DNA of 64,000 nucleotides from Chloroflexus aurantiacus J-10-fl (GCF_000018865.1 NC_010175.1:1426001-1490000), one strand, 5' to 3'. Shown: positions 1 through 9,911, numbered from the stretch's first letter. The notes: generated from the sequence alone by a model not told the origin. Numbers and translations: made by a program.

Positions 1-1384
1 GATCACTCTTGACATAGAGGACCAGGCGCACCGGCCCGATCACATCTAGATCGGCAGTAAGCGGGGGACTGGTAAATGTCAACACATCACTCCGCGCCTC
101 AAGCGCACGTTGATCACGTGGCCCGGCCAGCGGACTCAGGACGGCACCGCCAATCGATGGCGGCGGATCGGCAGGATTGTAGCAAAACCTGCTCGGTTGC
201 GCAGCGGCCGGTGGTGGTTGCCGGTCAAGCCCCCGTCCTGGCTGGAGAAAGTAGCGGTGCAGGGTTGCCGGTGGCGGCCAGAAATCCATCTCGTGCCACT
301 CGTTACTGCCCATAAGTTTAAGCCACACCGGTCGGCGGGCCAACAACTCGCGTTTGCCCTTCAGATGAGCGTCAAACCACCACAACCCCTCGCGCATCCC
401 TTCCAGTGGTTGTGAAAGACCGGTATGCGCCAGTGGCAGAATCGTCAGGTATGGACGCTTACCGGCTGCGACCAGCGCCGCGTAATCGGCCAACTGGCCG
501 GAGAGAAAAATATCGTACCAGCCGGCAACCAGATGGACAGCAGCGTCAATCCGGTGCAACTGACGATGCATATCAACCCGCGACCAGTAGGCGCCCTGGG
601 GATCGGTATCGGTGAGCCAGCGCTGGAAAAAGGATACCGGCGCACCGGTCGCGATAGTATCGGCTGTGGCGTAAGGCTGGTGATGAAGAGCGCGATCCAG
701 AATCCGCTCGCCGACCACAAACACTCGCCACAGCGCAGACAGGTCGAGGTTATGACGGTGGCGGTCAGAGGCATCGATCAAAAAGACCCAACGCAGCGTT
801 GACTCGAAGGCGAATGCACCGCCGGGATAGAAGAGTGGCGAGAAGCGGGCACTGGTCATGATTGGGACAATCGCCTTCAGATATGGCGGCCCATCAATCG
901 CCAACCCCCACTGCGCATAGCCGACATAGCTCGGCCCCCACAAGCCAAGATTGCCATCGAACCAGGGTTGGGCAGCAATCCAGTCCATCGTCGCCCGCCC
1001 ATCGGCAGCTTCATTCACAAACGGCTCAAATTCGCCTTCAGAGCGGTAACGCCCGCGTACTCCCTGCACGATCACGTTGTAGCCACGTTCAGCAAAGAGC
1101 ATACAACCGGTATGCTCAAAGACACCCAGCGGGCCAAGTTCGCCGGGACGACCGTAAGGTGTACGGATGAGAATCGTCGGGTGTGGGCCACCTGTGCGTG
1201 GGGCATAGTGGTCAGCGTAGAGGGTGACACCATCGGGCATACGAATAGGAATGTCACGCACCACCCGGACGGCATATTCAGCGGGGCGCAAACCAAGGAG
1301 CCTCGCCAGTAAAGGGCGACGTAGAGCGAAGAGCGTTGCTGCCGTTACTCCGGCTCCAGCCAGCGACCAACCGATCCAGCGCAT
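1..1384 (-). CDS. CocE/NonD family hydrolase (alpha/beta hydrolase), C-terminus cut by window edge
   Basis: An open frame runs leftward from the ATG at 1384 to the window edge with no stop, giving 461 codons of the N-terminal part. A short hydrophobic segment (residues 5-20) suggests an N-terminal membrane anchor or signal. The nucleophile elbow GPSYVGY (Ser152) and a following AGWYD segment match the CocE / X-Pro dipeptidyl-peptidase-like serine hydrolases, which act on esters or acylated peptides. After about residue 380 the sequence enters what looks like the beta-rich C-terminal domain of the family. The family is usually 550-650 residues, so roughly 100-180 residues lie outside the window. 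A TTGACA-18-TATCAT promoter precedes the gene. The family call is secure; the substrate cannot be read from sequence. Confidence 0.88.
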   Translation of the reverse strand, partial: MRWIGWSLAGAGVTAATLFALRRPLLARLLGLRPAEYAVRVVRDIPIRMPDGVTLYADHYAPRTGGPHPTILIRTPYGRPGELGPLGVFEHTGCMLFAERGYNVIVQGVRGRYRSEGEFEPFVNEAADGRATMDWIAAQPWFDGNLGLWGPSYVGYAQWGLAIDGPPYLKAIVPIMTSARFSPLFYPGGAFAFESTLRWVFLIDASDRHRHNLDLSALWRVFVVGERILDRALHHQPYATADTIATGAPVSFFQRWLTDTDPQGAYWSRVDMHRQLHRIDAAVHLVAGWYDIFLSGQLADYAALVAAGKRPYLTILPLAHTGLSQPLEGMREGLWWFDAHLKGKRELLARRPVWLKLMGSNEWHEMDFWPPPATLHRYFLQPGRGLDRQPPPAAAQPSRFCYNPADPPPSIGGAVLSPLAGPRDQRALEARSDVLTFTSPPLTADLDVIGPVRLVLYVKSD

Positions 1385-1428
1385 GTGCCACTCCGCTATG
1401 CCTTACTTTATAACACAATGCGTCATTG

Positions 1429-1458
1429 ATGATAGCACAGCAGGGCGGTTGCTGTCAA
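1429..1458 (-). promoter_or_regulatory. Sigma70-type promoter of the CocE-type hydrolase gene
   Basis: On the minus strand TTGACA (1453-1458) and TATCAT (1429-1434) are separated by 18 bp, 45 bp upstream of the ATG at 1384. TGC precedes the -10, making it an extended -10. Confidence 0.6.
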
Positions 1459-1755
1459 CGGTACGAGAAAGTGGATGCCCGGTGGAATGATCGAACGTGA
1501 CGGTGCCGCATTTGCCCGGTGATAGTCGTAACCAACCAGATCGGCTAACGATACATTGCCACTACCTGAATCACTTATCCCAACCAGCGGATGAAGTAAT
1601 ACAATGTCGGGATGATTCAATAGCAACAGCGCCCAATCTCGATTCCGACAACGAACGACAGTACCAGGCTACATGCGCCGGGCTTCCTGCGAGAGGTTTC
1701 ATACCGCTCTTGATACATTGTACCGATGGTGCAGCAAGACCGAGACGCAACACCT

Positions 1756-1785
1756 ATCGACATAACCGCGAGGGGCATGCTATAA
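1756..1785 (+). promoter_or_regulatory. Promoter of the CBM48-like gene, extended -10
   Basis: TCGACA (1756-1761) and TATAAT (1780-1785) are 18 bp apart, and TGC sits directly before the -10. It lies 56 bp before the start at 1842. The stretch 1459-1755 between this and the divergent hydrolase promoter shows no gene or clear repeat. Confidence 0.65.
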
Positions 1786-1841
1786 TTTGAAAAACAACTG
1801 ACAGTGTAGTCACAACGACGGCCTGACAAAGGAGTTTGGCC

Positions 1842-2231
1842 ATGATTGCGAAACAGCCCGGCCCCGCCGGAAAAGTACGAGTGACGTTCTCGCTCCCTGC
1901 CTCATTGTGGGCCGACACAATCTACCTCGTCGGCGACTTTAACGGCTGGAATCCTCACGCTACCCCGCTCCGCGCAACCGAACATGGCTGGATGATTACG
2001 CTCGATCTGGAAGCCGGGCGAACCTACCAGTACCGTTACCTTGTCAACGGCAACGAATGGCATAACGACTGGAATGCCGACGGCTATGCCCCTAATCCCT
2101 ACGGCGGTAATAACTCGGTGGTTGAGACGAACATCTTCGCCGATCCCGTACCCAGAGCAGAGCGGGTAGTAGGATCAGTACAGTCGGTAAAATCCTTCCC
2201 GCCGCGGCTACGGCTCGTCTCGAACGGTTAG
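1842..2231 (+). CDS. Small CBM48 / early-set (isoamylase N-terminal-like) domain protein
   Basis: A 129-residue protein. The ATG at 1842 is chosen because AAAGGAG (1828-1834) sits 7 bp upstream; an in-frame TTG at 1836 is too close to that site. Nearly the whole chain (residues 10-100) is one glycogen-binding early-set domain of the CBM48/AMPK-beta type. Its hallmarks are the VYLVGDFNGW-like strand (here IYLVGDFNGWN), a GRTYQYRYLVNG strand and a WHNDWNADGYAPNPYGGNNSV ending. No catalytic domain follows. In larger enzymes such domains bind alpha-glucans next to branching or debranching activities; alone, this one probably binds glycogen or another protein. It has its own promoter and no obvious operon partner. 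Confidence 0.8.
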   Translation: MIAKQPGPAGKVRVTFSLPASLWADTIYLVGDFNGWNPHATPLRATEHGWMITLDLEAGRTYQYRYLVNGNEWHNDWNADGYAPNPYGGNNSVVETNIFADPVPRAERVVGSVQSVKSFPPRLRLVSNG

Positions 2232-2249
2232 GGGGAGATTGAATGTATC

Positions 2250-2490
2250 GGTAGGAGTACACAGCCGTGTGCCCCTATCGCTGCGACGTGGCAGGTACAG
2301 ACTGTCTACCTGCCCAATCGAAGAATCTCCATTCCGGCGAGGCGATTGGGCTGGAACCATACTCCCGCCCTCGCTCAACGTCTCGCCTGGACTTGACGTA
2401 TCTTGTTCACCCCCAGCGCTCCCTCCTGCTGTATATCCTATTTCCTCTCTCCTATTTCCTATTTTCTCTTTTCTCCCACCACCTACCGAA
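2250..2490. repeat. Intergenic hairpins and a pyrimidine-rich tract
   Basis: Downstream of the CBM48-like gene there is a degenerate REP-like palindrome (about 2251-2282). A hairpin follows, with 8-bp arms GGCAGGTA/TACCTGCC (2290-2314), then a spaced inverted repeat CCCAATCG/CGATTGGG. An imperfect CCTATTTC-type pyrimidine tract occupies 2446-2486. These could end transcription of the gene to the left; no coding sequence is seen. Confidence 0.45.
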
Positions 2491-2498
2491 CGGTACCG

Positions 2499-4430
2499 TT
2501 ACCCAATATGACGCTTCACCATAATGTATTCATACCAGCGGTCGGCAAGTCGCAGTGAGAGGTAAACAAATGATAAGACAACCGCCGTCTTCCCGATCCA
2601 ATGCTGGCGCCAGAGCCAATCGATGGCCAGTGCCATACAGAGAGCGGCCAGCGGCAACATAAAGAAGACCTGCTTCAGAATCATGTCGGCAATATTCCAG
2701 CTCACCAGTGAGTAAAGCAGAAGCACAGCCCACCAGCCGATGAGCAGACCGTGGGCGCGACGCGCTGCCGACCAGACCAGCACCGCACCGCCGAGGATCA
2801 GCAAAATGCCCGGCCAGGTCAGATGATTAAGCATAAAAGCGCCATCAATCAGTGGTGTCGGTAACGGTGGTGCATCGGCGCGACCCACCCGCTGACCGAG
2901 CGCTGCACCGATGGCAGGTATAGTTTCGGCTACAATCACCGGTACATACCACATGTGGTAAATGAGAAATGCCGCTCCCTCGGCAATTGCCAGCCCCAAT
3001 AAGATCAGCCTGCCCCGATGACGCGCCAGTGTTTCGCGACGAACCAGTTCAAACAGTGCATAGATGCCCATCATTGTAAAGGCCATAATCCCCACAACAG
3101 TGTAGGTCAGCATTGCCAGGGCTGCGGCAGCGGCAACCCCCCACAATGCCCGCCGCTCTTCAGGTCGATCATCGTAAGCCAGCACAACCGCAATCAAGAC
3201 CAGGGTCCCCCAAAGTCCCAGTTGGGTCGGCCAGTTGCCCCACGAAATCAGAAAATAGGGCATCAGCAGCAGATGATAACAACCGGCGGCTATTACGGCC
3301 AGCCCCGGACGTCCAAACAGGCGAAGGGCAATGTAGGCGATGAGTAGACTCCGGGATACGTCAAGAGCTGTGTTCAAAACGTTCGATGCCAGACCCAGAT
3401 CAATACCGATCAGGCCAAACGGCGCTGTAATCAGATACCAGAGAGGTGAATACGGAAAATGCCCTCCCTCAAAGCCCACGGTATCACCCAACAGCGTTAC
3501 TCGACTCGGTACCACCAGCTCCAGAAACCGGCCATCGAGTACCATTTGAGTGCGCGGGACGTGCCAGCGTTCATCATACACAATTGTTTGCGGGTAAATC
3601 ACGCCACCGATCTTGATCAATGCCGCCAGCAACACAATCCGCCAGAGCCACGTCTCGTGCCATTGAGGGAGCGTTTCGCCGCCACGGGCGAAGGCGAAGC
3701 GGGTGAAAGCCCGGAGTGGCCCTAAACAAAGGTGTAATCCCACCAGCAACCCAACCAGCATTGGGGTAAAGATGGCCCACCAGATGCGAAACGATGCCAG
3801 CAGGCCACCCAGTGTGATGAGTGCTGCAAGCGTGATAACCGTCGCAGGCTGGCGCTCAACCGCTACCCGGCGCAATAACCAGTAGCCCAAACCACCGATC
3901 AGCGCCAGATACAATGCCTGCCAAAACGGCCAGCCGTATGCCAATTGATATGCGGCAATCCAGTCAATCGCCACCCCCAGCCGTCGGGGATCAGTCGGTG
4001 TGGTGAAGGTCGTGCTGGTCAATTGTATGCGCAAATCATCATCCCCTGGCGGCAAGAGGAGATAGTAGCGCGCAGGATCGCTGCGCAGTTGCAACCGAAT
4101 CGGCTCGGTTTCACTGGTTGCCAGAAATAGTTCTGCCGGTGGAATTCCCTCTGGCCGATACCCGTTTGCACGCATGACGAGTGTTGTCCAACTGGAACCA
4201 ATGCCAGGAAATGTGACTATCGCCTGCTCTTTCGTAAAAGAATACGAGAACTGCGGATTCCGCTCCAGACCATGAAATCCTTCCAGGTAGGGCTGGGCAT
4301 ACGTGGTACCAATATCGAGAATACCCATCGGTGGAACCAGACTGGATATACCGGCGCAGACTATCCCCATACACATCACACCGATCATCAACCAGATGTC
4401 GGCTGATGAAGGCCATAGCCATCGCTTCAT
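2499..4430 (-). CDS. Polytopic membrane protein, possible GT-C type glycosyltransferase
   Basis: A 643-residue integral membrane protein. GGAGATATT directly precedes the ATG at 4430. One hydrophobic helix at residues 11-30 is followed by a soluble stretch of about 130 residues that looks extracytoplasmic and beta-rich. About ten or more membrane helices then run to the C-terminus. The first large loop after the second block of helices carries the acidic motif VYDERWHVPRTQM. Acidic pairs in an early loop are typical of GT-C glycosyltransferases that use lipid-linked sugars, so transfer of a sugar on the outer face is a reasonable but unproven guess. It diverges from clpC and has no operon partner. 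Confidence 0.6.
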   Translation of the reverse strand: MKRWLWPSSADIWLMIGVMCMGIVCAGISSLVPPMGILDIGTTYAQPYLEGFHGLERNPQFSYSFTKEQAIVTFPGIGSSWTTLVMRANGYRPEGIPPAELFLATSETEPIRLQLRSDPARYYLLLPPGDDDLRIQLTSTTFTTPTDPRRLGVAIDWIAAYQLAYGWPFWQALYLALIGGLGYWLLRRVAVERQPATVITLAALITLGGLLASFRIWWAIFTPMLVGLLVGLHLCLGPLRAFTRFAFARGGETLPQWHETWLWRIVLLAALIKIGGVIYPQTIVYDERWHVPRTQMVLDGRFLELVVPSRVTLLGDTVGFEGGHFPYSPLWYLITAPFGLIGIDLGLASNVLNTALDVSRSLLIAYIALRLFGRPGLAVIAAGCYHLLLMPYFLISWGNWPTQLGLWGTLVLIAVVLAYDDRPEERRALWGVAAAAALAMLTYTVVGIMAFTMMGIYALFELVRRETLARHRGRLILLGLAIAEGAAFLIYHMWYVPVIVAETIPAIGAALGQRVGRADAPPLPTPLIDGAFMLNHLTWPGILLILGGAVLVWSAARRAHGLLIGWWAVLLLYSLVSWNIADMILKQVFFMLPLAALCMALAIDWLWRQHWIGKTAVVLSFVYLSLRLADRWYEYIMVKRHIG

Positions 4431-4485
4431 AATATCTCCATTAACACAAATCCAACAGTCTACCCCTGTTTTCGACCACTTCCTG

Positions 4486-4494
4486 TGCTATACT
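4486..4494 (+). promoter_or_regulatory. Extended -10 promoter of clpC
   Basis: TGCTATACT, an extended -10 element with no convincing -35 box, lies 65 bp upstream of the clpC start. Confidence 0.5.
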
Positions 4495-4499
4495 ACCAG

Positions 4500-4523
4500 A
4501 GCAGATCAATGTTGTGATCTGCT
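4500..4523 (+). promoter_or_regulatory. Perfect 9-bp inverted repeat in the clpC leader (candidate operator)
   Basis: AGCAGATCA-N6-TGATCTGCT begins 5 bp after the -10 element, over or just past the expected transcription start. It matches neither the CtsR direct repeat nor the CIRCE element that control clp genes elsewhere. It may bind an unknown repressor or form a 5' mRNA hairpin. Confidence 0.5.
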
Positions 4524-4558
4524 AACCCGCCTCCGGCGGACACAATAGAGGGACTGCG

Positions 4559-7039
4559 ATGAGACTGGAGCGATTTACCGAAAAAGCGCAAAATGCCTTC
4601 CATATTGCGCAAGAGATTATGCAGGAGCATCAACATTCACAGCTCGATGTTGAGCATCTCTTTCTGGCGATGCTCCGGCAGCGTGATGGTCTGGCAGCTC
4701 GTGCGTTGGCGCGGTTGAACGTAGACCCCCACGAGGTGGAACGACGTGTCGAACGCGAGCTGGAAAAGCTCCCTAAGATTCTCAGCCCATACGGTATGGG
4801 CAGTCAGGTCTATATTACGCCACGCACGCAGCGATTAGTCAAGCGGGCAGAGGAAGAGGCTAACCGCCTGGGAGACCAGTATGTTGGCCTTGATCATCTG
4901 CTGATCGGACTGGCCAATGAGCGTGATGGCCCATCGGCGCGGATTTTGCAGAGTTATCAGATTGATCAGGAGCGGATTTATCAGGTGTTGATGGAGATTC
5001 GTGGTAGCCAACGCAGCGATGACCCGTCGGCTGAGAGCCGCTACGAGATTTTGAGCAAGTATAGCGTCGATTTAACCGAGCTGGCCCGTGAAGATAAGCT
5101 CGATCCGGTGATTGGCCGTGAAGCCGAAATTACGCGGGTCATTCGCATCTTGTCGCGACGGACAAAGAATAATCCGGTGCTGGTCGGCGAAACCGGCGTC
5201 GGCAAGACGGCGATTGTCGAGGGATTGGCCCAGCGTATTGCGCGGGGTGATGTACCACCGACCTTACGTGATCGGAAGCTGCTGGCGCTCGATCTGGCCG
5301 GGATGGTTGCCGGTTCTAAGTTCCGTGGTGAGTTTGAAGAGCGCCTCAAAGCGGTCATGGACGAGGTGCGCAATGCGAAGGGGCGGATTATTCTCTTTAT
5401 CGACGAATTGCATACGGTCGTCGGTGCCGGTGCTGCAACCGGTAGCATCGACGCCTCGAATATGCTGAAACCGGCCCTCTCGCGTGGTGAGATTCAGGTG
5501 ATCGGCGCAACCACCATCGATGAGTACCGCAAGCATGTCGAGAAAGATGCTGCCCTTGAACGGCGCTTCTCACCGGTTTTCGTCGAAGAACCTGACCCGG
5601 AGACGACGGTCGAGATGCTGCGCGGCCTGCGCAAGCGCTACGAGGAGCATCATCAGCTTACTATCAGCGATGAAGCTCTACGGGCAGCCGTTCAGCTTTC
5701 GAGCCGGTATATTAATGATCGCTTCCTGCCTGACAAGGCGATAGATTTGATCGACGAAGCCAGTGCCAAGTTGCGCATCGATATCTTCTCGATGCCGCCT
5801 GAATTGAAGGCTAAAGAGGAAGAATTGACGCGACTTCAGGCCGAAGAGGAAGAGGCCGGTGCCCGACGTGATTACGAGCGGGCTGCCCTGCTCCGCTCCC
5901 GCTACCTTGCCCTCCAGGCCCAGTTTGAAGCCGAGCGCAATGAGTGGCTGGCACGCAACAACCTCGATGAAGTTGTCGATGATGAAGATGTGGCCCAGAT
6001 CGTCTCAAGCTGGACGGGTGTGCCGGTCAGTCGTATGCTCGAAACCGAACGCGAGAAGCTCATCCATATGGAAGAGCGATTGCACGAGCGCGTGATCGGT
6101 CAGCACGAGGCGATTGTCGCCCTGAGCGATGCAATTCGCCGTGCCCGTTCTGGTCTGCGCGATCCACGGCGCCCGATTGGTTCGTTCCTCTTTGTTGGCC
6201 CAACCGGTGTTGGCAAAACTGAGCTGGCGCGTGCCCTCGCCGAGTTTATGTTTGACAGCGAAGAGGCGATGACCCGCGTCGATATGAGTGAGTATCAGGA
6301 ACGCCACACCGTCAGTCGCCTGATCGGTGCGCCACCCGGTTACGTTGGCTATGATGAAGGTGGTCAGTTGACCGAGAGCATTCGCCGCCGACCGTACCAG
6401 GTCGTGCTCTTCGATGAGATCGAAAAGGCGCATCGCGATGTGTTCAATGCCCTCTTGCAGGTGCTTGACGATGGACGCTTGACCGACGGTCAAGGACGCA
6501 CGGTCGATTTTCGCAATACCATCATCATCATGACCAGCAATGCCGGCACCGAACATCTGCAAGGCGGCGGGATTGGTTTCAATGTCGGGGGCAAAAACGC
6601 CAAAACGATTGATATGCGTGAGGCGCGAAAGAAGGTCGATGAAGCGCTGCGGCAGACCTTCCGGCCCGAATTTTTGAACCGGATCGATGAGATCATTCTC
6701 TTCCATCCGCTTTCGATGGACGATCTGACCAGGATCGTCGAACTCCAGATCGCCGATCTGGTGGAACGGCTGCGCGAACAGCAAATTGGTCTCAGCTTGA
6801 CCCAGGCTGCCAAGGAATACCTGGTGCAAGAGGGGTACAATCCGGTCTTTGGTGCACGACCGTTGCGCCGCACCATCCAGCGCCTCCTCGAAACCCCGAT
6901 CTCGCGGGAGCTGCTGCGCGGTATGTTCCGGGCCGGTGATCAGATAGAAGTAGATGTCGAGAATGGTCAACTGGTCTTCCATCGCGGTGGCATCTTGACA
7001 ATGGAAGAACATCGCCCGGCTGAACCTCTTGATGCCTGA
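4559..7039 (+). CDS. clpC: ATP-dependent Clp protease ATP-binding subunit ClpC
   Basis: An 826-residue AAA+ unfoldase, full length for the ClpC class. Two Clp_N repeats occupy residues 1-145. The first ATPase has Walker A GETGVGKT at 210-217 and a FIDELHT Walker B. A middle coiled region with a UVR-like motif (about 420-460) is the signature separating ClpC from ClpA and ClpB. The second ATPase has GPTGVGKT at 547-554, followed by a C-terminal D2-small domain. ClpC unfolds proteins and feeds them to ClpP in the cytoplasm; clpP is not in this window. No ctsR, mcsA or mcsB neighbours are present, unlike in Firmicutes. The ATG at 4559 follows a weak GAGGGACT site. Confidence 0.96.
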   Translation: MRLERFTEKAQNAFHIAQEIMQEHQHSQLDVEHLFLAMLRQRDGLAARALARLNVDPHEVERRVERELEKLPKILSPYGMGSQVYITPRTQRLVKRAEEEANRLGDQYVGLDHLLIGLANERDGPSARILQSYQIDQERIYQVLMEIRGSQRSDDPSAESRYEILSKYSVDLTELAREDKLDPVIGREAEITRVIRILSRRTKNNPVLVGETGVGKTAIVEGLAQRIARGDVPPTLRDRKLLALDLAGMVAGSKFRGEFEERLKAVMDEVRNAKGRIILFIDELHTVVGAGAATGSIDASNMLKPALSRGEIQVIGATTIDEYRKHVEKDAALERRFSPVFVEEPDPETTVEMLRGLRKRYEEHHQLTISDEALRAAVQLSSRYINDRFLPDKAIDLIDEASAKLRIDIFSMPPELKAKEEELTRLQAEEEEAGARRDYERAALLRSRYLALQAQFEAERNEWLARNNLDEVVDDEDVAQIVSSWTGVPVSRMLETEREKLIHMEERLHERVIGQHEAIVALSDAIRRARSGLRDPRRPIGSFLFVGPTGVGKTELARALAEFMFDSEEAMTRVDMSEYQERHTVSRLIGAPPGYVGYDEGGQLTESIRRRPYQVVLFDEIEKAHRDVFNALLQVLDDGRLTDGQGRTVDFRNTIIIMTSNAGTEHLQGGGIGFNVGGKNAKTIDMREARKKVDEALRQTFRPEFLNRIDEIILFHPLSMDDLTRIVELQIADLVERLREQQIGLSLTQAAKEYLVQEGYNPVFGARPLRRTIQRLLETPISRELLRGMFRAGDQIEVDVENGQLVFHRGGILTMEEHRPAEPLDA

Positions 7040-7049
7040 ACTGTAATCT

Positions 7050-7088
7050 ACGACGCCGGGTTTGTCATCTACATTCACCCGGCGTCGT
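7050..7088. terminator. Hairpin with a perfect 12-bp stem after clpC
   Basis: Arms ACGACGCCGGGT (7050-7061) and its exact complement (7077-7088) enclose a 15-nt loop, 10 bp past the clpC stop. No T-run follows, so termination may be partial. The downstream GAF gene starts 55 bp later, after an extended -10-like TGGTATTAT at 7088-7096. Confidence 0.55.
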
Positions 7089-7142
7089 GGTATTATCGTG
7101 GATGAAGATCATCAAGTCCTTTGTTCCAGATCAGGAGTGGCC

Positions 7143-8222
7143 GTGACTGCATCCGATGTCGCAACTCAACTTGTCGCTGCTCAGCGGCGTGCTGCCCGTC
7201 TGCGCAATGCCCTAACGACGGTAGGTGCGTTTTTCGCAACTGCTCGCCAGTCCGATCCCTTGCCAATGCTGCGCGATCTGTGCGGTGAGTGGCTTCTGGC
7301 CGATAAGGTCGAGATCATTGTTCCCGCCGGCACCGGTAGTTTACGCTCCCACGCTCCCACAGTGTTGGTTGGCCCGATTACGATTGGCCGTCGGGTTGTC
7401 GGACGTATCGAAGTGACACGGGCGACCCCTCCGTTTGACAGCGATGATCGTGAATTGCTCACGGCGCTCGGTCAAATTGTTGGCGCGGTGCTTGAACAGT
7501 CGTCACTTCAGGGGCAACTCGATCAGTACCTCAACCAGGCACGTGCCCACGCCGACACCCTCGACCAATTGTTGCAGTTTGGCCGGCTGGTTGTCAGCGC
7601 TACGGCCGATCCGCTCCATCTCGGCTTGCAACTGGCAACGCAGGTGCCGGCGATGGTTGGTGGTGAGCGAGCATCATTGTTGCTGATTCCGCTGGATAAT
7701 GAAGAATCACCAATGTTGCTGCTCAGTAATGGTCACGTTACTACTCCAGAACGTGCTCGTGAGGTGCGCGAACACGGCTTTGCTGGTCTGGTGTTGCGAG
7801 AAGGACAACCGCTGATCATCGATGAGACAGAAGCTGACCGGCGCTGGCTGTCATTACGGACGCGCGAAATAGACGCCCCAACACGTTGTGCGATGGCTGC
7901 TCCGCTACGCTGGGGAACGCGCCTGCTCGGTGCAATTACGGTGACGACAACCCATAGTCGCCGTTTCGATAGTTCCCATCTCAATCTGCTGGAACTGGTC
8001 GCGTGTCACATCTCACTGGCAATCTACGCCGCCGACCTTGAAACCCGGCGTAAACGCAGTGTAAAGCTGTTAGGCGAGATCGAAACCCAGGCTCGCACTG
8101 CATTTGAACGCGCACGTGCCGGTGACCTTCAGGCGCTTACCGATCTCGAAGCACAATTCGCCCGTTTGCAAGAAGTGTACCGGTTGCTTGGGTTAAGTGT
8201 TTCACCCACCGTCAGCGAATAG
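7143..8222 (+). CDS. GAF domain sensor protein
   Basis: 359 residues from the GTG at 7143, chosen because AGGAG lies 5 bp upstream; an earlier in-frame start at 7062 falls inside the preceding hairpin. A degenerate GAF-like half (about residues 25-125) is followed by a clearer GAF domain (about 145-295, with GERASLLLIP, GFAGLVLREGQPLIIDE and CAMAAPLRWGTRLLGAITV). A C-terminal helical segment of about 60 residues ends the protein. There is no kinase, cyclase, HTH or phosphatase output domain, so it probably acts through a partner. The gene is followed by a strong terminator and may be a single transcription unit, or read through from clpC. Confidence 0.78.
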   Translation: MTASDVATQLVAAQRRAARLRNALTTVGAFFATARQSDPLPMLRDLCGEWLLADKVEIIVPAGTGSLRSHAPTVLVGPITIGRRVVGRIEVTRATPPFDSDDRELLTALGQIVGAVLEQSSLQGQLDQYLNQARAHADTLDQLLQFGRLVVSATADPLHLGLQLATQVPAMVGGERASLLLIPLDNEESPMLLLSNGHVTTPERAREVREHGFAGLVLREGQPLIIDETEADRRWLSLRTREIDAPTRCAMAAPLRWGTRLLGAITVTTTHSRRFDSSHLNLLELVACHISLAIYAADLETRRKRSVKLLGEIETQARTAFERARAGDLQALTDLEAQFARLQEVYRLLGLSVSPTVSE

Positions 8223-8277
8223 CTTCCCCGATCTGGTAAGTAACACGTTGAGACCGTTTTCGGGTTTAATGCATAGT

Positions 8278-8306
8278 AGTGGGCAGAGGGAATTCCTCTG
8301 CCCACT
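8278..8306. terminator. Strong hairpin between convergent genes
   Basis: Arms AGTGGGCAGAGG and CCTCTGCCCACT are perfectly complementary over 12 bp with the loop GAATT. It lies 56 bp after the GAF gene stop and 64 bp from the end of the leftward gene, so it can serve both strands. Confidence 0.75.
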
Positions 8307-8369
8307 CTTCACAGTCGCACAACGATGGCTGTTTACACGTTTGCGGTGATCGGGCATGCGATCCAGCCA

Positions 8370-9620
8370 CTACTCGTCGGGATTGCCGTATTCGTTAATA
8401 TTCGTCGGATCGGGATCATTGAAAGAGATATTGGGCGGCGTAACTGGATTGTTGTCTAACCCGATCTGGGGTACCGGTTGCGGATTGACAATTGTGTCAG
8501 TCGTTTGGGTCAGGGTAAAGGTAGCAATCACCAGTTGCTGACTCACTGCCCCTTGCGCGGTCAGTTGGTAGAATCCAACCGGTAGCCGTTCATCGAGGAA
8601 CAGTTCGACCGTAAATTGACCGGCTACAGGGTCAGCAAAGGTCGAGGGGAAACCGCGCACCGATCCATCCGGCATCGTCAGCCAGATGTCTACGCGCTCA
8701 CCTGGGAAGAAAAGGTCGCCGTTCGCGTAGAAGATCGAGCGCTGCGGGGCTTCGGCACCAAATGGCACCACGACCGATAGCCGGGCCGGGCCGCGTTGTG
8801 TGACCGGTCGGGAGCGCAGTTCAAAGTGGGCAAAGGCGCGAAAACCGCTGGTGTTGCCGAGGGCAGTCACGGTATAGCGGCCAACCGGATTCTTGCCCTC
8901 AAACTGGAATGATGTGGCGACGGCGCCGGAAGGTGTTGTCTGCACGACCTGCTGGCCGGGCGGAAAATCGATAACGGTGCCATCGGGGGCCGTGAGCCAG
9001 AATGAGACAAACTCACCACCGATGAACCCACGGCCGTCGATTTCGAGAATTTGTCCCTGTTGAATAACACTGGTGTCCTGTCCGTTCAACGTTGTGCGTA
9101 ACTCCACATTTCCGGTTGGCCCTGGTCGGCCACCGGGAATCACGACAAAGAACGCTGAGGCGGTATTGGCGCCACCACTACTCAGACCGCGTCCGGTCAG
9201 TCGGTAGCAACCGTAGGGCCATGTACCCGGTATCGTAATGTTGAGCGAGAGCTGACCGTCATTATTGCTGAAGCGTGCAAACTGGACGTTGGTCGGCATA
9301 TCGATCACGCCATCAAGCAATTGACTCGCCCCCAGCGTAAAAACCCGTCCGTCAGGAAAGGTGACATCGACTTCGACAGGTTCAGGGCCGAATGGTGGCT
9401 CAAGGACGCGATAATAATCGAAGTGGGCCAGCAGGGTTTGGGTTTGGAAGATGGCCGGTGCCGGAGCACCCGTGGTTGCGCATGAGGCAAAACCTTGCGG
9501 TGTGAAGATTTCGACTCGTGCCCGTGAAGCGGCAGCACCATACGCGAAGAAGATGAGGACGAGAGCAATGAATGCACTGAATCCGACAGCAAAGACGGAT
9601 CGTAATGAAAAGTTTTTCAT
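8370..9620 (-). CDS. Secreted or membrane-anchored protein with Ig-like repeats
   Basis: 416 residues from the ATG at 9620. Residues 1-30 are a signal peptide or anchor (basic start MKNFSLR, then a hydrophobic stretch ending around GAAASRA). The rest is a series of beta-rich units of about 100 residues with recurring phrases such as DVTFPDGRVF, FWLTAPDGTVIDFPPG and IWLTMPDGSVRGFP, each followed by YRLT/YTVTA/YQLTAQG. These resemble Ig-like surface modules. The C-terminal 40 residues are rich in P, N and D. The ribosome-binding site is a run of seven G (9626-9632). Exported surface protein, function unknown. Confidence 0.65.
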   Translation of the reverse strand: MKNFSLRSVFAVGFSAFIALVLIFFAYGAAASRARVEIFTPQGFASCATTGAPAPAIFQTQTLLAHFDYYRVLEPPFGPEPVEVDVTFPDGRVFTLGASQLLDGVIDMPTNVQFARFSNNDGQLSLNITIPGTWPYGCYRLTGRGLSSGGANTASAFFVVIPGGRPGPTGNVELRTTLNGQDTSVIQQGQILEIDGRGFIGGEFVSFWLTAPDGTVIDFPPGQQVVQTTPSGAVATSFQFEGKNPVGRYTVTALGNTSGFRAFAHFELRSRPVTQRGPARLSVVVPFGAEAPQRSIFYANGDLFFPGERVDIWLTMPDGSVRGFPSTFADPVAGQFTVELFLDERLPVGFYQLTAQGAVSQQLVIATFTLTQTTDTIVNPQPVPQIGLDNNPVTPPNISFNDPDPTNINEYGNPDE

Positions 9621-9731
9621 GTACACCCCCCCGATAATGTTTTTTATGAAAAACCTGATACGGCAATGAGAAATATATGATAAGCTAGATTCAACGTACA
9701 ATCTGCGTAGATTACGGTATCGTTACTCTCA

Positions 9732-9774
9732 TATAAAGATGCGACGCACGGTAGCGGTGCGTCGCATCTTTATA
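9732..9774. terminator. Perfect 18-bp hairpin
   Basis: The arms, beginning TATAAAGATGCGACG, are complementary over all 18 bp around a 7-nt loop. The hairpin lies about 140 bp past the stop of the leftward 162-residue gene and upstream of the secreted-protein gene. AT pairs at the base give U-rich ends on either strand. Confidence 0.7.
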
Positions 9775-9911
9775 GCTATATGTGTTCAAGATGCTGTTCA
9801 GCAATTATGTCACAATGGACTACGCAGAAATGGGGAGCATAGCACGCGGTGAAACGGTTGGGGGGTAATCAGACCCTGCGCACACGCTGGTATGCGTGTA
9901 GGCAACAGCTT

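Noticed and set aside
6005-7078. A 357-codon open frame on the minus strand opposite clpC
   Set aside because: It lies wholly opposite the intact clpC coding sequence, has no recognisable domain, and reflects codon bias in GC-rich DNA.
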